Source: Bremia lactucae (Eukaryota; Oomycota; Peronosporomycetes; Peronosporales; Peronosporaceae). From it: 64,000 bases of DNA. The stretch covers positions 14,507,194 to 14,571,193 of the forward strand of contig NC_090610.1 in the NCBI RefSeq assembly GCF_004359215.1, given 5' to 3'. A program made the position numbers and the translations under genes. The notes beneath the pieces were generated by a model. It saw only the letters and a program-made list of their open reading frames with translations. It made no database searches and was not told where the DNA came from. Of this stretch, positions 10,440 through 23,248 are shown one piece after another (position 1 is the stretch's first letter; every line of letters begins with the position of its first letter).

Positions 10440-13400
10440 GCTCGTTCAAATGTCAACAGCGTACCGGCAATCTTGCCGAAGATGTATCTCAAACTTCCAA
10501 ACGTTTTCAGAAGAGGGGTAATCCAGCTACTTCACCAGATACTGTATTAGTCCTAACATTGGCGTCGCTTCAAAAGTTACTCCACGTGAAACTGAAGGTT
10601 CCCTCGCGCACAAGCAGCGCGGGAGGGGGGGCGAAATCTCGGCAGAAGCATTTGATGCTCTAAAGCACGAGGTGCTACTTCTTCGCGAGGGCCTTGCTCG
10701 AGGTAAGGGCTCTTTTCAGGCGGCTCCAAAACGTCTTTTAATGCTGGAACGTCAGCAACCTCGTTTAGAGCGTCGCTGGACATCCTGCTGCGGATGCAGC
10801 AGTCTGCGGCACAGCCGTCTATTTCGGCGCAAGCGCCTCCAAGTCCACGTGAAAAGGGTTCCAGTATGGCTTAAGCAGGCCGATGTAGAACACTGGGTGT
10901 GTACGCAGCTTGCTAGGAGGGTTTAGCGTGTAAGCTAGGTCCTTCTTGGCAACGACGGTAAATGGCCCAATAAAGCGCGGACGTGATTTCGTCTTGAAGA
11001 CCGCGGAAACCAAGTTAGTAGGTAGATTTTTTAGCGTTTAATAAAACTCGGTCTCTAACAGCATAAGAATTAATACAGCTTCTGCCTTTGGCATCTGCTT
11101 GTTCTTTCTGTTGTTTAGCTATCAGCCATCGTGTCATGTACATGTCTTAAGATAAATCGCGTCGCGAGAAACTCGCTTACTTGTTTCCGAATGGTAACAG
11201 GGCTGATATCAGCAAGCCTATCGGCTAATTCTCCCCCACCAAGCACTAAGCCACGCAATGGTATCGTTAATGGAATGCGCGGGTGGGAAAGACCGTTTAC
11301 ATAGAACGGAGTATAGCCTGTAGAGGCATGAACAGCGTTATTTAACGCAAACTCCACTACTGGGAGCATTGAGCTCCAGCGCTTTGGTGTCTGAGCACAC
11401 ACGCTGCGTGAAACGTCTTCAATGACGCAATTGACACGTTCATTTTGACGATCGGTCTGCGTATGGTCCGCCGTGGACATGTCCAATCTGGTGCCAAGCA
11501 CTCGAAAAATCGATTTCCAGAATTTACCCGTGAAACGGGGGTCTCAATCGGAGATAATTGCCACAGGCAAACCGTGTTGTCGAAACTCGCGATCGATGAA
11601 CAGGCTTGTTGTACCTTCTCCATCAATGGTATCCGGCACAGCCGCTAAGTGATCCATTTTGCTCAATTGGTCAACAAAGACCACTGTGCCTGTGTTACCG
11701 GCCGAATCTTTCGGTAGGCCGCAAGCAAAATTCATACTAATGGACTCCCAACAGCTTAAAGCTGCGGGAAAGAGCTAAACAGTTCATGACAAAGAGTTAC
11801 TCGCAATGAAGTATGCACTTGCCAAATTCAGAGATAATCTCCTTGGCTCTAAGCCGTTTGTGATATATTCAGATCACGAGTCGTTACGCACTGCGACTAA
11901 GTCGCCCCATCTCTCACAGAGAGTGACTGATGGCTATCCCTTTTCGCCGAATATAATATCGAGAAGAAGTACAAGCGTGGCAAGCAGAATGCTTTGGCTG
12001 ATACTTTATCACGCAGGCCGGATGAATTATGAGCTCTCTCATTTTACGACTATAATGTCGCCTATTACTGAATTCATACGTTCGGCTTACGCCCAGGCGC
12101 ACGATACTGTTATTGGTAGTCATCTCGGTAGAGAAATGACCTACGGCCCTTTTAAGCAATATTTATTGTTGTTCAAGCTTTACAAATGGGTCATCACATA
12201 AGTTGGCACATGCAAAACTTGCGAAAGTGAAGTCTGCCCGCACCCACAGGCTGTCTAGACTCGGACGTAATTACACGTTCGCGCCCATCATCATCTGTTT
12301 GTAACAGAGCACTGCCAATGGCAAAAGCCGATGCGTCACAGACGACACTGAAAGGCGAATTTGGATTTGGCAGTGCCAGAATCGGGGCATGGGTAATACT
12401 ACCCTTTAATGCTTGAAAGACATAAAGCTCTGTGCTAGTCCAGCACAAATCCGTATCCTTTTTAAAGAGAACGGATAATGGCCTAGCCATACCAGCGTAA
12501 TTTTTGCTATATTTGTGTAAATAATTGGTGAGACAAACCACATACGCAAATCCTCTTGGTTCTTAGGAACCGGCGAATCTACTATGGCTTTTACCTTAGC
12601 GGGATCTGCTCTAAGGCCTCGTTTTCTAATGAAGCACCCTAAACAGGAATTTCGTCTGCGCCAAAAATACATCTCGATGCATTGGCATACAATTTGTTTG
12701 TGCGCATACACTCGAGCACTGCTCGCAAATGGTCTGAGTGTTTTTCCACATCCGTCTGGCCCTGTTCCACACGACTGTGGACAAATATGTCCTCAAAATA
12801 AGTCATTGCATTACCTCGATGAGGGCGGAACAGTTGCGTCACTAGACGACTAAATATTGCCGGTGCGTTGGAAAGCCCTTGCGGCAAACCAACTACTCCT
12901 AGAGCATACCGCTTGGGGTACTAATTGGTGTAAGCGGGAAATCGCTAGCTCGCATGAGCAGTCGGTAATACCCATCGACTAAGTCAAGTGCACTGTACAT
13001 TGTACATCTCGCCATATTGGGTTTGTGCTGGTATTGTGGCAGCATAATGCTAATTATAAGTATGTATAATGCGCCATTTACGATTTGGCTTTGTGACACA
13101 AAATGTCGATGTCGAATGAGAAGTTTTGCTCTCTCGTCCCATTCCAGGCTCGTGCTTAGCACGGAAGAAATCATCAATGACGTCACCCTGTTACCTTGGG
13201 AAATGCCACTGTCGTGTGACATAGTACTTGGTTCCCGGAACCAAGTCAATTTCATGACGGACACCTCTATCCGGGGGTAAAACAGATGGTGGACCACATC
13301 TTGGAATTCCTTAATTAAGGAATGGATCCGTAGGATCTTTAAGGATCGATGATCCACTCCGCGCACCCAGGACAGCTTCGTCGCGAAGTAACGGTGAGTT

Positions 13401-14590
13401 TAACTTAATCGTCGGTCGAATGACCACAATCTCAGATAAGTCGCCAGCCTTTATGGCTCGGCCGAACTTATCAATATACATTTCATGAAGCTCTGAAAGT
13501 GCATGTAATGAAGGGATTACGGCAAGGTTAACTTCTCCCTTGATGTTACCGGTTACACTATTTACAAGCGTTTGCAATTGCTTACTCGTATCACTTTGGG
13601 AAAGTACAGACGCTTTGCTTCTCCCCTATCTCGGAGAAGAGACAATACGCCACTTAGAGGCCGGGACGTTCACGTCCCAAATTTTTCAGCCTGTATGGTT
13701 CTATACCTGAGCTGGTGTCTAATCCGACATCCGACAAGGAGTTAGGTAACTGAATTTTCTTGTCCAGTGACCATTTACATGTCACTTCACGTGCATTAGA
13801 AGGGTTTGACCCGAAGTGCCCTGGCGAACCGCCAATAGTGTCGCTACTGTCACCCCGTATGGTGCCACCTCGGCCGACTACACTCGTTACTCATACGTGC
13901 AACTCCACGTATCTCGGAAATGATGCCCTTGATGACTCGGCCTTAGGCCTGCAATACATTCAGCTTTTAGTGAATAATTTTTACAACGAGTGTCACTCGA
14001 CGGAGTACGTGCCGTTTCACCCCCTGTTTCTGAGTCGGGCTCAGAATTAATATTTTTTACATTGGAATTTATTAACTCAAACATTCCAATGTCTAACACA
14101 CCGACAGACTCATTCAATGATCCGCGCAAATAGTGCATTTGTTGCCTAGCGAAGGTGGGTTCATGACTCTCCAAAACTTTGCTAGGAACATTGCGCGTGG
14201 CGCCTAAGGCCTTAGACCTACAATCGATCCATGGCTCATGGCGTTCAAGCCAGGCCATACCATGGATGAGATCATATCTCGAATCCAAATAAAGGACGAG
14301 ACAGCCTTCCACACTGTCAAAGTCAGAAACTTCATACCTGAGTTCAACGGAACTTTAGGAACAGTGGCACAAGTTCCAGTCGCTAAGCGAAGAGCGCTAA
14401 GCGCTCAACGTATTGCTGATTTACCTCAAGGGAACGACGTCCAGCATAATTGCAAGATGCTGCTGAGTCTATTAATATTGACCATGCTTGTCAAAGCCCT
14501 TCACAGTCGCCTGAGCGACTTACAAGCCAGGCTTGTCCTCACGCTTCGTGCCATTACGCACCGAGCTAACTGGGGCTAGGTCATATTTAG
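10440..14590 (-). pseudogene. A1 pol remnant: protease, RT, RNase H, integrase, chromodomain
   Basis: Read from high to low coordinate. A protease-downstream block with GMAWLERHEPW lies near 14200-14310. An RT fragment with TYFEDIFVHS (active-site YxDD altered to YFED) lies near 12790-12880. RT thumb/RNase H start is at 12194-12541. Integrase core with TADHTQTD and the VNGLSHPRIPL region is at 11115-11501. A GPF-type module (RPRFIGPFTVVAKK) is at 10819-11013. The sequence leading into the chromodomain (NLQFHVE) is at 10577-10783. At least eight frame breaks are needed to connect these. The RNase H segment is inverted relative to the rest (11750-12250). Confidence 0.8.
11750..12250 (+). repeat. 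Inverted RNase H/H2C2 segment inside A1
   Basis: This ~500-bp piece encodes, on the plus strand, the RNase H block (MKYALAKFR, TDGYPF) and the integrase zinc region start (SHLGREMTYG), while sequence on both sides encodes pol on the minus strand. In A2 and A5 the same pieces are collinear with pol. Breakpoints sit at short CAG/CTG sequences near 11750 and 12250. Confidence 0.8.
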
Positions 14591-15450
14591 TCTCACACAG
14601 AGCCTACTGTTCCACAACTTGAAGTGCTTCTTCTCCATTCTCAACGAGGGTTAGATCCATGGGCTCGGTCTATTGGACGGTTCCCGTGTGCTCGAAGAGC
14701 TTGTACGGTAAAAAGGCGTCCTAACACGAGCAGATTTAAAGTCAAATTAAGCGCGTAGCGCCATGGCAACTGTCTCTTCAAAACCAGCAGGATGGGATCG
14801 AAATAATTCCGTCCGGGCAACGCCCTTATTGAGACCCTCCCATAAAATTTGTTACGACTATTGCTTTTGCACCAGGTCTTGATGCATAGATGCAATGAGA
14901 GTTCTCAACTCCTGGACATAGTCCCCGAGGGTTCGTTTACCCTGTCGAGTCGCTATGATCCGTGGTCACATGCCAAAAGCCTGATCAGGCGGTGCAAACA
15001 TGCTGGTCATTTGCTGTTTCAGCGAATCCCATGCAGGAAAAGCGTCGTCTATGAACATGCTGCACAAGAGTGCCGGTTCCATGGCTCTACCTCCGAGCTT
15101 GGTAATAGCCATGACCATCATTTGTCGTACAAGGCGGATTCAATGGACGTTTCCGTCTGTTTAATCCAAGAAAGGAGGGTTTTCCCTTTTTACCCTCGAA
15201 TATATTCACATTGACAACTAGAGGGCGAGCCTTAGGCTCTGGCTAAGGTACATAGATGTACCAAGTTGGCATTGGTGCCGCTAGGTGATTTTGAGCCTGT
15301 CCGATCAGGGAAAAATCATATCGAATAAAGGCTTCAAGCCTTGCATGCAGAACCTCTACATAATAAACTCAATATGTTAGGCCCAAACAAAGCTTTGAGC
15401 GTGTCATACGCTGTGCGTTGCGCCTTTGAAAGTTCTGGAAACGTCTCCAT
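14591..15450 (-). pseudogene. A1 gag remnant
   Basis: Homologous, by nucleotide match, to the better preserved gag of A2 (23791-24729) and A3 (32923 downward). The start codon position is 15448-15450. No frame stays open over its full length, and the CCHC knuckle region is damaged. Confidence 0.7.
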
Positions 15451-15509
15451 TTCAGTATAGGCTGAGTTTTTATAAGCTTAGGCGTAGATTGACTACGAGT
15501 GCTACCAGG

Positions 15510-15983
15510 TGTGGCGAAGCTACCTCGCCCATTACGTCAGAGGAAGACTCAGAGAGTCTCTTGCTTCTATAGAACTAATAGGTTAAACAGTTCATGGAGT
15601 CGTGCAAGCTATTAAAACTTGGTGAATCAAAGTTCAAGGGATTCAGGGAGTCTTAGAACCAATTGGCAACTAGTCCCCGAGAGTATGTACCTTTGAAGGC
15701 TTCTATCTCTCACGGATCAATGCGCAAGCCTTAGGAAGACACTAGACGTTTTAAGATCAAAAAGTAAACTATATTTACTTATTTAAATCTATAACCTTAC
15801 CCTAGCTATTTTAGAATTGATTTCGTCCGCCAGATTTATATTTGGCGGCTGCCACATATGTAATTCATTATAAATGGATTTTTTTAGTAATTACTAATTT
15901 TTAAATAGAACAAAAACGGTATTTTATGTATAAAGTAAATGTACCACAACAACGGTTCACCAACCGATGTGTGCCCCATATCA
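15510..15983 (-). repeat. 5' LTR of A1
   Basis: 474-bp family A LTR, reverse orientation. It is followed on the minus strand by CCTGGTAGCACTCG, the candidate primer binding site seen after every family A 5' LTR here (TGGTAGCAC core, two bases after the LTR). The conserved LTR hairpin (GCCAGAT...TTTGGCGG) is present but decayed. Confidence 0.85.
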
Positions 15984-17122
15984 GTGACTACACAAACCAC
16001 CTAATACAGCAGGGAAAACTGAAACATGTGCACGCTAATGCGTACACAACAACTTGGATATGGAACAGGCGGATTACTTCAGAAACCGAGTATGGTGATC
16101 CTTGCTCGGATCTCTGTTTGGCTCTTTAGTAGAGAGACCACACACGAGACTTGTAATTTGGTGTGACCTTGGACGTCCGTTGTATTGGGCCCCACATGTT
16201 CTCTGAGAAGCTTGTCCTCCACTCGGGTACAGGGGCGCAGTTGAATCCGAAACGAAGTTGAAGTCACTTGTCTTGTTCTCAGCAAATTAGCTTCTAGCTA
16301 TCTTATATATTTGCACCTTGCATGCTGCTGTCTTTCCTTTACTTTGCGTGACTTTACACGACCTATTTCAACTGACTTTCACTATGGGTAGCAGAGAGTG
16401 TAATCTTGGACCTTGACACTCATCATAATGGGCAGCACATTCTGGATATTCACTTTATCAGACGTGGGAGTGTGTGCAATCCTGGGTATACTTTCTGCGT
16501 ATATATTCCAATGATATCGTTAATGGCAACAACCCTTCGGGTCGATTCGATCTTGAGTGATGGCGTACGTCCTTACTTCAATCTTCTTTCACCTTCCATC
16601 GCATTCTTCAATGTCATGTAATAAATCTCTTTAGCACAGCTGATACTTGGATATAGCAAAGTTCCATTCAGTGTGATGATACTGAGTGCTCCACTCATTC
16701 AATATGAAATCATTCAGTGTGACCTCCAAGTTGGGATCACTTTCACAGGAAATTGTACATCTGATATTTGAAATGATAGCTTGTGATCCAGCGCGTGATG
16801 CCGTGAGCTGGTGTTGGAATCGTGGTCATATTTTGTCGGTGCCCCGGCAAAGTCAAAGCAGGTGGCACATCGAGCTCATCGATGGCACTTTTGCACCTGC
16901 GGTTGACCTGCTGTCAGAGACTCGGCGGTCCATCCTGAGTGTATATAGTCACTGACGTGTGGCTACATTCAGCGTACCTGTAGGCTCCTCCTTTGCCTTG
17001 CATTCTTCCACGAAACATTTAAAGGTAAACAGAACAGGTGTCATTTACTGACACTGTACCGAACTTCATACCAGTTTCAATCAATTAAAGTGTTTATCCA
17101 ATAGTTCAATATTAACGGTCTT
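15984..17122. other. Unclassified degenerate sequence
   Basis: About 1.1 kb between the A1 5' LTR and a family B LTR. Both strands carry only short interrupted frames. One minus-strand frame around 16640-16745 reads DPNLEVTLNDFILNEW and continues with many stops. I could not match it to a domain. It may be an old, decayed gene or non-LTR element. Confidence 0.4.
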
Positions 17123-17678
17123 TGTAGGCGGGCACGTCGTAATACGGCCACGCTCTACTTAGACACACACCCTAGCACAGCGAGGAAGCGGTTACACCTG
17201 CTTCTCTTGCGTGCAGTGAGGTAGTTGTGGTGGGCGCGCAAGCGACCTCATCCAACACACTAAGTACTCTGGTTAAGTGTCGTCACGGGAGCGGTTATCC
17301 GTCTCCTCGTGCGCACTTACCAAGTAGGAAGTAGTAGTCAGACTGATTCATATTTAATAGAATTAAATATAAATCCCAATTTTTACAAATTAAAAATGAT
17401 ATCTCTTTAAATATCATTTAATATGTATTGCGAGCGTATCGTTATAGATACCTCGCGTAACGGATGACGCTAGCCGTCATCACGGATGACGCTGGGTGTT
17501 ATCTCTCCTAATGTGAATGCATACATGTGCATCACATCCACAAGGGTTGGTCACAAATGTGCACCACACCCGAGTGTTGGGTCTAATTACTATATTTTAG
17601 TAATTGACCATCCCCTTAAGTACACCAAGTGTACTTAACGGGGATTGTGTAAAATTAGGGCAACTTTAGCCCGTTACA
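17123..17678 (-). repeat. Family B LTR (3' LTR of a minus-strand element)
   Basis: 556 bp, TGTAGGCGGG...GCCCGTTACA on the plus strand. On the minus strand it is directly preceded by a purine tract (AAAGAGGGGGATGG, 17679-17692), the normal arrangement for polypurine tract plus 3' LTR. The same LTR family occurs at 33660-34189 (solo) and in pieces at 46575-46972 and 48986-49175. Confidence 0.8.
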
Positions 17679-17692
17679 CCATCCCCCTCTTT
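17679..17692 (-). promoter_or_regulatory. Polypurine tract next to family B LTR
   Basis: The minus strand reads AAAGAGGGGGATGG immediately before TGTAACGGGC. This is the plus-strand DNA primer site of an LTR element and orients it as minus strand. Confidence 0.7.
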
Positions 17693-17786
17693 AAGAACGA
17701 ATTTACATTTTTAAATTCGTCAAAGAGGAGAGAGGAACTGCGAGCAGCTTTACGCGCCGCTAGTTCACTCGATCACTCTAGCTTTG

Positions 17787-18180
17787 GTAATATTGACGCA
17801 TGAAGACATCAGTTCTATTAAGTGGTTGATTTAAGTTTGAATCAACCCCGCCAATCGTCACAAGACACGATTGTGCGGTGCTCAAGTAGGCGCCATTCAT
17901 TGTTGGTAAATAATATAATAAAGTAGTAGAAGATAAAAGATCGTTACGTAGAAGCTTAATTTAATAATACAGTTTTGCTTTCTCTCTTTCCTAAAGCCTT
18001 AGAATTTACCTTTGGTAGCTAAGGCTTATAAGCTACTTAGAACATTTCTCCGCACGTCGTGTACGTGAAATAGTCGAGACACCCCACCTTCACGGTAATC
18101 ACTGTAGGTTCACCAGTACTGTTATCACTACTAGCGAAAGGTGCACTGTTTTTGGGTTGGAATCCCGGTTTCTTCAACAA
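17787..18180 (+). repeat. LTR end/leader copy, inverted relative to 22850-23170
   Basis: 17787-17940 matches the reverse complement of about 22990-23170 (shared GGTAATATTGACGCA and CACAAGACACGATTG/CACGACACAATTAG blocks). 18040-18180 matches the leader-like region near 22850-22950. The E region is therefore bounded by inverted copies of the same LTR-end/leader sequence. Confidence 0.65.
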
Positions 18181-18479
18181 TCTCGTCCGTGCACTCCATC
18201 GGCTCATCTTGAGTCGGTCTCGCCATATGTTCGGGATAGATCGTATCATTATCTTCGATGACCTACATCATCGTCTTGTCTCTTGCTGTCGGTGTGTCAT
18301 ATATTCCACTGACTTCACGTTCGTCGAGCTTTACTGTTCGTACAACTTGCAGCTTGGATGCGTCCAAATTGTATCCCTGCATCCTTTGGAATTTTCCGCA
18401 TCTGATGTAAAAAAGTGACAGAGAGTACTATTATGTCTCTCGCTGTAAATTAGCACTTATTTGTTTTATTTTGATAACA

Positions 18480-20080
18480 ACTTTAAATACGCATGGTATC
18501 AAAATCCGTGCGCGAGCCTGTGAGGCCGCAAAGCTGGCAGCTGCAAGGCTCAGTGCAGATGTTTGCAATGTAAATTCTCAGTAGACGCTAATGCGTCTAC
18601 TGCGGGGAAAAATTCACCTTCTACTCCAATTGGAGAAGACCGGTATGACTCACCTGCTACTCACCTGCTAGGTGACTGGGCCGAGTCGTTGTCATCGCCT
18701 GACTCGGTGGCAACTGTTAAGGCCTCCGGAACATCCGGGAGCCATGTCCGTTAAACTTACGGGTTCTAACGTGACAACCAGATAGGTGATGACGAGGTTG
18801 TTTGACACTTCGTCAGACCCTTTTGGTGCTGAGTCATCTTGTGATGACTCTATGGACGACGATAACTCTGGTGATGTCAGTACTATGAACGAGGTTATCG
18901 CTACAGTCACTTCTGTAAGCATACTACTGGTGGTACTAGTATGCATCACCAGGGACGAAGTGATTTTAAGGATCAGTCCGAGGGTAATGTTAGGGCTAAC
19001 ATTAACATGAACTAACGGGAAAGGGAACGCAATGTTTTGCGGCTCGCTCCCGATAAGAAGCCCTAGTTTCCCTTTAAGGGCATCCTAACTCGTTGGTCTC
19101 GTATGACCAATGATCGATACAAAATTCCTTTATTCGATTCATCCAGGCTCAGAAGCCTGGTGAGGACGAAACATAATTCTTCATCGATGCCTTTTTCTTG
19201 CATCGGTGGGACACATGGAAGCGGGCAGAGGATGTCACTTCTTTGTTTCAACCTTGGGAAGCATTTGTACAGAAAGTGCAAAGCATAGGCCACGAGGCCT
19301 GGCTTGACAAACTTGATGCTTTTTGTGACCGGTTCGAAAAACGGACCGTAGTCGGTGCACGCTACAAACTGCACCGTTTGTCTCGAAACGCAGGGTTACC
19401 TTGCTACTCGTGGACTCCATCTCCATGCCGTTTTGAGGGTGCAGCTCATGCCCTAAGGAGGCATACTCCCTAAAGATCCTCATTGGAGGACGCTCATCTC
19501 TTGTGAGATGCGCGAAGGGATTGAGAGCCGACAACATTTTTACGTGCGCAGGATGCGCTCGTTCTCTGATGGACCCTATGTCGAGAAGGATAGGTCTTGG
19601 CGTACTGTCGCACGAGACCCGGAACGTCCATTATCAGTTGAAAACGAGGTTCCGAAATATCATGCAAGTGTGGGTATCCACGCCAACGAACGAGACAACT
19701 CGTTCGGACCCCCTGCACCTCGCGGTGGAACAAGAAGCGCTCGACTGGAAAACCCTTCTCACCGCTCGAGTATGTGGAGGGGTAGGAAAATCCAGTTCGT
19801 CTTGCTCGTCAAACTCGAGTAAACATCATGACTTGAATAATGTTCTCCATTCTTTACGGGAAGACACTGATCCCGAGCGATCCCGTCATCGCGACTTAGT
19901 GAAGACGGTCGGCCGTGTTTCCCGCGAAAAGTTGAAAAACTGTGCGCAAGATGCGGTTGATCAACTGGCGATGAAGTGAATACATCAGTCCCTTCGAAAC
20001 GAGCTGCTGATAGCTCGTAAAGAGATTTCATCCTTGAAGGATGTAGTGGAACGTCTGGTTCAAGAGAATCAGGCTTGTTT
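18480..20080 (+). pseudogene. Plus-strand ORF region opposite element E pol
   Basis: Starts near 18492 with ATG (MVSKSVREPV) and continues in several frames with biased, protein-like segments: an acidic block at 18820-18880 (SSCDDSMDDDNSGDVS), WDTWKRAEDV at 19205-19235 and a coiled-coil-like end (LIARKEISSLKDVVERL) at 20000-20060. It overlaps the minus-strand chromodomain (19530-19733). It could be a gag of a second, plus-strand element joined here, or an antisense ORF comparable in position to that of family A. It is frameshifted and I recognise no domain. Confidence 0.45.
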
Positions 20081-22800
20081 CTAGACTATCAGGTTTTGGC
20101 TCGGGACCATCAGGCTTTGGCGGATGCCTTGGACCGTGCCGGTTCGAGTCAGAACCGGAAGAAGCCTCATACTGATGGTATGGGCAGAGACGTCCACAAT
20201 AAAACGTAGGATGCGTACGCGTCCTACGAGGCGGATCGATCGTGTACCCATTGCCTTGGCGATGTAATGAACGGAAGGGGCCGATATACCTGGCAGTAAT
20301 TTGTTACTGCCCCCATTTGTCACTACATGTTTTGGTAGGTTTACCGTAGACAGTAGGACTAGATCGATAACATTTATGTAAAAGAATTTTGCTTTTCAAT
20401 TTTTGTCAGAGTTCCGTTCCTTTCGGTCCACCACATCAGCGATGGAATCCTGTACGAAATATCTACGAAACGGACCACTGCTTTTCTAGCCAGCAGGAAT
20501 TCTTCTGCTGACTCGATTTTTTTTTTACTTCAGTGCGACCGGTGCGCACTGTAGAGATCTCGTTCTCCTCATTAGTGAAAGCAACTTTGTTCTCGCTGAT
20601 ATTTTGTTTTTCGATGCATGCTCTTTCGTAGAGTCAATGCGCGATGAGCAAGAGCTAGATTGTTCTTTGCTCGAGCGAGTCCCCCCTAAATAAGAGTTAC
20701 ATTCAAACAATGTGGGGTTACGTGGATGGCCTTAGCCGGTCACTAAAAACGGTTTATGCTTTGTAGAAGCATGCTGTTAATTGTTGATGACACATTCTAC
20801 CATCGGCAAGGCTCACTTCGAATATCGTAAGAGAGTAGACGTATCCGCGAAGTATTTTTTCGAACATACGATTAGCACGTTCTGTTTGATCATCCTTTTC
20901 AGGATGGTCAGAAGTTGACAGCGTCCCCCAAAAGATTTAAACACGTATTGCTAGAACTCCGCCGTGAATCTGCGGTCTCCGTCTGAGACCAGTAACCATG
21001 CAGTCGAATAATCGTGTCGACAAAGAAATGAACACATGTAACAGAGCACGTATTGGAGCAGTGGGCTTCACCCTTTGACATACTTCGCAAGCACGTACGT
21101 ACTTGCGGACGAACTCATACTGGCGTGTCCAGTAGAAGTCGCGACTTATCGTGAGATTGGTCTTCTCACGTCCACGATGACTATTAATTGGTGAGTCGTA
21201 ACACTGATGCATGATGCGTGAACGCAAATCACTATGGGTGGGGATGACGACACGGGTGTGTCACCAGCGATGCCTGTGACTACTGTAAACCATTGCGTGT
21301 TGTGTATTGATCCGTTAAGGATCGATACTGTTTTGACAACCTTTTTAAGGATTGTTGTGATGGATTTTAAAGAAAATCCATCAACCCTTTTAGAGCCTTA
21401 TCATTTTGATAGGCTCTTTTAACGTCGTCCAGCAATGTTGACGACGAAACACTTATTGTTGCAACAGTGGGCTTATCCTCTGTTGTTTTGCGCTGCCGGC
21501 TCAAAATCGGGCCGGCGCGAAAGGGCATCAGCGACGACATTAAGTCGTCCTGGTTTATCTTCCACGGAGAACCCGCCAAGAAAAAACGATCTCGCCAATC
21601 TTTGCGAGAGGTGTGGACTGTTTACGGTCGTGCATAAAAACGCATGGTCCGTATTAACAATGAACGGTCTATCTCCCAAGAAATTGACCTTGAACTTAGC
21701 CAGTGCATATTTTATGGCAAGGAGTTCCTTGTCATTCACTGGGTAAGTGCGTTCAGCTAGTTGAAGCTGACGCAGCTGATAGCAGACGACGCATTCTGCA
21801 TCATACTGTTTTGTCGCACAGCCGATTGCAAAATCGCTGGCGTCAAAGACCACGTGAATTGGTCTGCCTTGGTCTACAATCGCCAGGACTGGCGATTATA
21901 TCAAGCTTTGCTTGATACCCAAAAAGGAATGCTGACAATCAGCGTTCATGACCACTTAACATTTTTCTTCAACAAAGAAGAAAGATGTACTGTCATTTCC
22001 GCATAATTGCGGGAGTACTTATGTAAGTACGCCGCTGAGCCGAGGAACTTTCGAAGTCCCTTAACATCGACTGGCGCAGGTCATAGGTGATCGTCTTGAT
22101 CTTTTCTGGATCCCGGCATACACCGTGTTTAATCACGGTGCACCCAAGAAGTGATATTTCGCTTGCAGCGAATATACACTTCTTGAGATTTACATACAAC
22201 TTACGCTTACGCATAAGCTTAAGAACCTTTCGGACGTGGGTACGATGTATTTCAACGTCCCACTTTCTATTATGGCTCTGCTATGAACGAAGACGTCATC
22301 CAAATAACTCGGTGCAAAATCCCAATCCGATCTCAACAGATTAGTTACACAACTGTTAAATGTTGCAGGGGCATTACTAAGTCCCTGTGGCATAACTAGC
22401 ACTCCCATAGCATTCCTCTTGGAGGCTTACTGCTGTGAACGGGATATCCTGTTCACGCATATTGATCGAATTCATCCATCAGATCCATTGACGAAAACAT
22501 AGTACTCTTTGACATACCATCAATAATCACGTCTTTTCGTGGTATCAGCGTTTGAGCCGGTACCGTTGCAGGGTTCAAGTTATTGAACGCATGTACAATC
22601 CGCCACCCTCCTGTTATTTTACGCAAATAGAAGGTCGGAGAGCTGTGTCATACGTCCAACCGCTTTTCATTCATGGTCACTCAAATGAGGGAACCTTTCA
22701 CGCGTTGCGTGATAGCCTTCTTGAGGGACTTGAAAGCTCCCTCCTTCTTCATCCAATATGTCCATGTTGGATGGAACGTGCATAGGCCGTTGAACGGACT
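19494..22800 (-). pseudogene. Element E pol: RT, RNase H, integrase, chromodomain
   Basis: Minus-strand Ty3/gypsy pol. RT N-part (WRIVHAFNNLNPATVPAQT) lies near 22550-22620, and the RT active-site region (SYLDDVFVHS) at 22190-22408. RNase H with TDHAFL and DALSRRPD is at 21473-21853. The integrase zinc region (ACEVCQRVKPTAP) is at 20937-21227. A GPF-like module and THPTFYCGRL lie near 20150-20330. The chromodomain (SCLVRWRGYPHLHDISEPRF) is at 19530-19733. Several stops and frameshifts separate these blocks. Gag and protease appear deleted: the RT start lies next to leader-like sequence at about 22740. Confidence 0.8.
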
Positions 22801-23245
22801 ACGAAGTGCTCTCAGGTGTAACGGGGCGCCTTTTGCTCGTACCGACAACAGCACTTGTTAACCTACACTGATTACAGTGAAGGTGGGGGTGCCTCGATGA
22901 CTTAACGCACACGACGTGCAGAGGAAGGTTCCAATCTGCTAAGAAGTCTAAGCTACTAAAAATGTATCAATATATTAAGTTCATAACGATTTTCTATCAG
23001 CTGGCTTTAATATATTAATAACTAACTATGCAATGCGCCTCTTGCACAATGCCTAATTGTGTCGTGTAACGATTGACGGGGTTAATTTAACTTGAATCAA
23101 CCAATCAAAAGAACTAATGTCTTATTGCGTCAATATTACCAAGTTTGATATTATTGGAACAATAAAGTCAAATTTAATAAAATATAGTAATTTCGTACTT
23201 CTTTATTTATTTTCTCTTATAAAAAATATATTTATGTAACGGACA
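22740..23245 (-). other. Element E leader and 5' LTR end
   Basis: 22740-22960 is related to the family D leader (1690-1880). On the minus strand the LTR end reads CAATCGTTACA at 23065, followed by CGACACAATTAGGCA. The possible LTR start TGTCCGTTAC is at 23245, giving a short (~181 bp) AT-rich LTR with TTTATAAGAG as a TATA-like element. Boundaries are tentative. Confidence 0.5.
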
Positions 23246-23248
23246 CCC

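Larger units (their letters stand above)
9408..15983 (-). mobile_element. Ty3/gypsy element A1 (family A), degenerate, minus strand
   Basis: About 6.6 kb. From right to left: 5' LTR (15510-15983), gag, protease, RT/RNase H, integrase, chromodomain end, antisense ORF (9568-10329) and a remnant of the 3' LTR (9408-9461). A purine run (GCTGGGGG on the minus strand at 9462-9470) lies against the 3' LTR as a polypurine tract. Many stops and frameshifts, plus an internal inversion near 11750-12250. Confidence 0.85.
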
